The notes under the pieces are model-generated. The model worked only from the letters and a program-made list of their open reading frames with translations. It was not told the origin of the DNA and searched no databases. A stretch of DNA of 25,942 bases from positions 1-25,942 of the forward strand of contig JAEZJK010000114.1 in the NCBI GenBank assembly GCA_023415835.1. Reading direction: 5' to 3'. This stretch comes from Bacillota bacterium (lineage in GTDB: Bacteria > Bacillota > UBA4882 > UBA8346). The translations under genes and the position numbers were made by a program. Shown here one piece after another: positions 22,930-25,942 of the stretch (positions within the stretch are counted from its first letter, which is position 1; every line of letters begins with the position of its first letter).

Positions 22930-23544
22930 TTATACTTCTTTCACAAATTCGTCGTAATCTTTACGCTTTTGCCTGGGATAAAGCGTCTTGGAATCATCAA
23001 AATAGCCTAAAGCTATCAGCATAACCACAGTTTTATTAGGTCCCAGGCCGAAATGTTCTTTAATGCCTTCGAAATCAATTCCGCTCATTGGATGTGAATC
23101 GACACCAAAATATTTGGCCGTGTACATAATCGACATCGCTAATAAGGCGGCATTGCTCTCGGCAAACTTTATTTTTCTGATTTCGGATGAACCGTATAGC
23201 GCCTGGGTAAACTGTTGATAATTTTCGACCGCTTTTTTGTTTTTTAACAGAGTTTCCATCTCTGCCCAGGCCGGGTTTTCAGGTTGGTAACCGTCTAAGT
23301 CCCCAATTACTATCAATGTTACCGGGGCTTCTTTTATTTTGGGCTGGTTATTGGTTAACGGAAAAAGCTTTTCTTTGGCAGTCTTGGATTTAACAGCAAT
23401 AATTTCCCACGGTTGTAAATTAAAAGCTGATGGGGCAAGAGCAGCAAGAGCAATTATTTTTCTTAAAAGATCATCCGCTATTTGACGCCCGGGATTGAAA
23501 AAATTCACCGAACGCCTTTCCTCAAAAACTTTTTGTAAATCCAT
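22930..23544 (-). CDS. Nitroreductase family flavoprotein
   Basis: An FMN-dependent NAD(P)H oxidoreductase of 204 residues. FMN-contact motifs: ERRSVNFF (8-15) and the loop APSAFNLQPWEI (36-47), plus a Gly-containing segment near the C-terminus (VVMLIALGYFD). The physiological substrate (nitro compounds, quinones or enoates) cannot be deduced. ATG at 23544 with AGAAGGTG upstream. It is the last gene of a minus-strand group with the ferritin-like gene 33 bases upstream, pointing to redox or oxygen stress. Confidence 0.9.
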   Translation of the reverse strand: MDLQKVFEERRSVNFFNPGRQIADDLLRKIIALAALAPSAFNLQPWEIIAVKSKTAKEKLFPLTNNQPKIKEAPVTLIVIGDLDGYQPENPAWAEMETLLKNKKAVENYQQFTQALYGSSEIRKIKFAESNAALLAMSIMYTAKYFGVDSHPMSGIDFEGIKEHFGLGPNKTVVMLIALGYFDDSKTLYPRQKRKDYDEFVKEV

Positions 23545-23577
23545 AGCTACACCTTCTTTTGGTTGGAAGATTTCTGA

Positions 23578-24060
23578 TTAATAATCCTCCAAATGGACAA
23601 ATTCACCGTTTTCTACCCAGGTTTGCGGCCGCAGCACTAATTCGTAAATGTTATGTAGCAAAAAGTAATGTCTTTTTTCTTCGTCGGCTATTTTTTGGAA
23701 CAGCTCACGTTGATTGTCATCAGATGCTGCGGCGGACTGTTCCAGATAGAATGCTTGGCTTTTCTTCTCAAGTTCCATGGCTTTTTGATACAATTCCAAT
23801 TGGGAACTATCTAGATTGTTTAGGTTGTTTTCCGCGGCCATTTTCTGAAAGATATTAGCGGCGTTTTTTAAGGCCGTCGTTTCTACAAACAACTCCGGTT
23901 GCTGCCGTATATTTTGAAAAAATTGATAATGCTTGATCTCATCATCCGCCAGTTGGTTGAAGATCTCCCTGAACCCGGTGGTGGTTGCCGCGGCGGCCAA
24001 TTCCCGGTAAAAGTTTTCACCGTCCTTTTCCATTTTCATTGCCAATTCTAAAGCATCCAT
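23578..24060 (-). CDS. Rubrerythrin-type ferritin-like diiron protein
   Basis: A 160-residue four-helix bundle of the ferritin-like/rubrerythrin erythrin domain. Two similar halves each carry a Glu helix and an ExxH motif: E11 (MEKDGENFY) with E41-xx-H44 (DDEIKHY), and E98 (ELEKKSQAFY) with E128-xx-H131 (DEEKRHY). These fit a non-haem diiron site for peroxide or oxygen reduction. The rubredoxin-like Cys4 domain of classical rubrerythrin is absent. ATG after AAAGGAGGAA. It lies between ohr and the nitroreductase, in the same orientation. Confidence 0.87.
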   Translation of the reverse strand: MDALELAMKMEKDGENFYRELAAAATTTGFREIFNQLADDEIKHYQFFQNIRQQPELFVETTALKNAANIFQKMAAENNLNNLDSSQLELYQKAMELEKKSQAFYLEQSAAASDDNQRELFQKIADEEKRHYFLLHNIYELVLRPQTWVENGEFVHLEDY

Positions 24061-24186
24061 TGAATTCCTCCTTTAGCTTTAAATATATTATTATCCTCAA
24101 AATAAAATAATGTTTACTAGCAACTTATTCTTCTAGGCCTAATAGAAGAGGGTGAAAAGTTAAGGCCGGTCCTTCTCGGGAATACA

Positions 24187-24609
24187 TTATTCAACCCTAG
24201 CAGAGACCGTCACCTCAATATTACCGCGGGTTGCATTGGAATATGGGCAAACTTGATGCGCCTCTTGAACCATTGCATCGGCGGTAGATTGATCAACTCC
24301 TGAAATAGTAGCAACCAAAGCTACGGTCAACTGAAAACCGCCTTGATTGTTAGGGCCGATTCCTACCTCAGCCGCAACCGAAGTTGAATTTAGAGTAAGT
24401 TTCCGACGGCGTGCCACATGTAGGAGCGCACTTTCAAAGCAAGCCGCATAACCTGCAGCAAATAATTGTTCCGGATTGACCCCCGATTTTTTGGAACCCC
24501 CTAGTTCAGATGGTGTAGCCATTTCAAATTCGAGAGGGCTATTTTCAACCCGTACTTTCCCTTCGCGCCCACCATCGGAAATTGCCTTTGTTTTATATAA
24601 GGTTCTCAT
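24187..24609 (-). CDS. ohr: Organic hydroperoxide resistance protein (Ohr/OsmC family)
   Basis: A thiol peroxidase reducing organic hydroperoxides; 140 residues. The two redox cysteines of Ohr are present: Cys57 (AACFESALL) and Cys121 (QVCPYSNATRGN), with E47 (NPEQLF) and an N-terminal Arg (R15) in place. This points to Ohr rather than OsmC. I chose ATG 24609, nine bases after AAGGAG; the ATG at 24618 directly abuts that site. A strong promoter with repeated GTTAATTA motifs lies upstream. The next gene is 126 bases downstream; a weak hairpin CTTCTA/TAGAAG (24130-24148) sits between them. Confidence 0.93.
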   Translation of the reverse strand: MRTLYKTKAISDGGREGKVRVENSPLEFEMATPSELGGSKKSGVNPEQLFAAGYAACFESALLHVARRRKLTLNSTSVAAEVGIGPNNQGGFQLTVALVATISGVDQSTADAMVQEAHQVCPYSNATRGNIEVTVSARVE

Positions 24610-24643
24610 ATTGTTCATCTCCTTATTACTAGTATGTTATAAA

Positions 24644-24676
24644 GTTAATTATATACTATGTTAATTAATTTTACAA
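24644..24676 (-). promoter_or_regulatory. ohr promoter with possible operator repeats
   Basis: On the minus strand: TTGTAA (24676-24671), a 17-base spacer and TATAAT (24653-24648). Two direct copies of GTTAATTA on the plus strand (24644-24651 and 24660-24667), 16 bases apart, cover the -10 and the spacer. AT-rich sites like this could bind an OhrR/MarR-type repressor; no such gene is in the window. Confidence 0.6.
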
Positions 24677-24720
24677 GTTCTAAACTCTAAAAATTTCCAA
24701 TACCTAAATCTTAAAAAATC

Positions 24721-24729
24721 TGCTATAAT
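24721..24729 (+). promoter_or_regulatory. Extended -10 promoter of umuDC
   Basis: TG-C-TATAAT with no recognisable -35 at the usual distance (TACCTA). The SOS box lies 10 bases downstream, over the expected start point. Confidence 0.6.
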
Positions 24730-24739
24730 AAATTATAGT

Positions 24740-24753
24740 CGAACATACGTTTG
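24740..24753 (+). promoter_or_regulatory. LexA (SOS/Cheo) box
   Basis: CGAACATACGTTTG fits the Gram-positive LexA consensus CGAAC-RNRY-GTTYG/C at every position. Located just after the -10 of umuDC, where LexA would block initiation. Confidence 0.88.
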
Positions 24754-24772
24754 GAAAGAAGGGTCGGACACC

Positions 24773-25198
24773 ATGAGTATCAGTATCTATTATCCAAATC
24801 AAACCGCGGAACTTGCTCTACCGAATGTAGGCAATCAAATTGTGGCCGGATTTCCATCGCCGGCCGAAGATTATTTAGAGGCAATGCTTGATCTGAACCA
24901 GGCACTGATTAAAAACCCTAGTGCCACTTTTTACGGCCGGGCGAAGGGGGGTTCGATGAAGGACGCCGGGGTTGACAATGGCGATCTCCTGGTGATTGAT
25001 AAGTCGCTGGTTTATCGGAATAATGCTTTGGCTGTTTGTCACCTTAACGGCGAGTTTACCTTAAAAAGGATCAAAGTGGAAGGGGATACGATTATTCTGA
25101 TGCCCGCCAATCCGGATTATCAACCGATTGTGGTTAAGGAGGACGCCGATTTTGCGGTTTGGGGAATTGTTACTTATATTATAAAGAAGGCCTATTAA
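24773..25198 (+). CDS. umuD: UmuD-type LexA-like self-cleaving protein
   Basis: SOS mutagenesis accessory protein; 141 residues, S24 peptidase fold. The self-cleavage site is Ala25-Gly26 in VAGFPSPAEDY, very close to the UmuD CGFPSPA motif. The catalytic dyad is Ser61 (KGGSMKDAG) and Lys98 (FTLKRI). There is no N-terminal helix-turn-helix, so it is not a LexA repressor. By family knowledge, RecA-stimulated cleavage yields UmuD', which activates UmuC. ATG at 24773 after a moderate GAAGGG. umuC starts one base after the stop. Confidence 0.94.
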   Translation: MSISIYYPNQTAELALPNVGNQIVAGFPSPAEDYLEAMLDLNQALIKNPSATFYGRAKGGSMKDAGVDNGDLLVIDKSLVYRNNALAVCHLNGEFTLKRIKVEGDTIILMPANPDYQPIVVKEDADFAVWGIVTYIIKKAY

Positions 25199-25199
25199 A

Positions 25200-25942
25200 A
25201 TGTTCGCTTTGGTTGATTGCAATAATTTCTACGCCTCATGCGAACGGGTTTTTAACCCAGCGTTGAACGGAAAACCGGTGGTGGTACTCTCCAACAACGA
25301 CGGCTGCGTCATTGCCCGCTCCAATGAGGCCAAAGCTTTGGGGATCAAAATGGGAGTACCGGCTTTTCAAATCGCCGAGTTCCTCCAAAAGAACGATGTG
25401 GCGGTTCATTCTTCCAATTATGCCTTATACGGCGATTTGTCCCACCGGGTGATGGGCACCTTGGGCCAATTTACTCCGGAGCTTGAGATTTATTCGATTG
25501 ATGAAGCATTTTTGAATCTGACCGGTTTACCGGTCCAATTGGAAGAATACGCCCGGGAGGTCCGGAAGACCGTTTTGAAAAATATCGGGATTCCGGTGAG
25601 CGTTGGTGTCGGTCCCACCAAGGTGCTGGCGAAAACCGCCAACCATTACGCTAAAAAAGTCTTGCAAAATCAAGGGATTTATGTGCTGGACACCCCGGCC
25701 AAAATCAACGAAGCCCTAAAGCTCTTTGAGATCGATGAGGTCTGGGGAATTGGCCGCCAGTATGCCAAACTTTTAAAATCCTTGAATATCGGGACCGCCT
25801 GGGATTTTATTCAATTGCAGGATAGTTGGGTCAGGAAGAGAATGACCGTGGTGGGGCTCAGGGTGAAGAAAGAGTTGGAAGGGATTTCTTGCTTGGAGAT
25901 GGAATTAATACCACCAGCCAAAAAAGTGATCTGTACTTCCCG
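25200..25942 (+). CDS. umuC: UmuC-type Y-family DNA polymerase V subunit (partial)
   Basis: Translesion polymerase; the first 247 residues lie in the window and the frame continues past the right edge. It opens MFALVDCNNFYASCERVF, with catalytic D6. The steric and nucleotide loops (LSNNDGCVIARSNEAKALG) and the catalytic pair D101-E102 (IYSIDEAFL) follow, then the thumb with helix-hairpin-helix (IDEVWGIGRQYAKLL). A ribosome binding site AAGAAGG lies inside the end of umuD, so the pair is co-translated under the SOS box upstream. The ORF has no stop or frameshift within the window. Confidence 0.95.
   Translation, partial: MFALVDCNNFYASCERVFNPALNGKPVVVLSNNDGCVIARSNEAKALGIKMGVPAFQIAEFLQKNDVAVHSSNYALYGDLSHRVMGTLGQFTPELEIYSIDEAFLNLTGLPVQLEEYAREVRKTVLKNIGIPVSVGVGPTKVLAKTANHYAKKVLQNQGIYVLDTPAKINEALKLFEIDEVWGIGRQYAKLLKSLNIGTAWDFIQLQDSWVRKRMTVVGLRVKKELEGISCLEMELIPPAKKVICTS

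Overview
The window looks like chromosomal DNA of a spore-former-type member of the Bacillota (Firmicutes), probably a deep-branching anaerobic lineage. Support: a tepA-ylzJ-ftsK/spoIIIE-rodZ-like gene order similar to Bacillus, a dnaG-sigA pair, strong AGGAGG ribosome binding sites, a Gram-positive type LexA (Cheo) box, TIGR04086 and YlzJ families, and modest GC content. A secreted protein ending in an outer-membrane-style Phe (19138-19914) hints at, but does not prove, a two-membrane envelope. The exact genus cannot be fixed from sequence reading alone.

Layout. 1-121: the right end of an IS3-like insertion sequence, cut by the window edge. 229-900 (minus): a PilZ c-di-GMP effector. 1218-7489 (plus): a small unknown gene, TepA protease, YlzJ, a Na/Pi-cotransporter-PhoU fusion protein, FtsK/SpoIIIE and a RodZ-like protein. 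7490-7788: intergenic DNA with two inverted copies of a structured palindromic repeat. 7789-10818: DnaG primase and the housekeeping sigma factor. 10888-13441: tRNA(CAU), a Nif3/YqfO protein, a tiny DksA-type zinc finger, a coiled-coil zinc-ribbon protein, and tRNA-Pro. 13599-16808: a secreted FG-GAP/copper-amine-oxidase-N protein, a TIGR04086 membrane protein and a GAF-GGDEF diguanylate cyclase. 16908-19044: tRNA-Trp, PduL phosphotransacylase, an FmdB zinc ribbon and IlvC. 19138-21514: a putative beta-barrel protein, another copy of the palindromic repeat, a DUF2721 membrane protein and an SH3 lipoprotein. 21721-22848: HtrA-type protease. 22930-24609 (minus): an oxidative-stress cluster (Ohr, ferritin-like, nitroreductase). 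24721-25942: an SOS-controlled umuDC pair, umuC cut by the window end.

Most of the content is housekeeping. c-di-GMP signalling appears at both ends of the pathway (GGDEF synthase, PilZ receptor). Envelope and stress functions (TepA, HtrA, RodZ-like, SH3 lipoprotein, Ohr cluster, UmuDC) are well represented.

The observations most worth follow-up are: a roughly 70-bp palindromic repeat family whose copies differ by paired, compensatory changes; an IlvC carrying Asp52 where NADPH-type enzymes use a phosphate-binding Ser; a perfect 16-bp inverted repeat that brackets the ilvC promoter and runs into its ribosome binding site; and near-uniform use of TTG start codons in the first 11 kb. I found no CRISPR array, prophage or clear new defence system.
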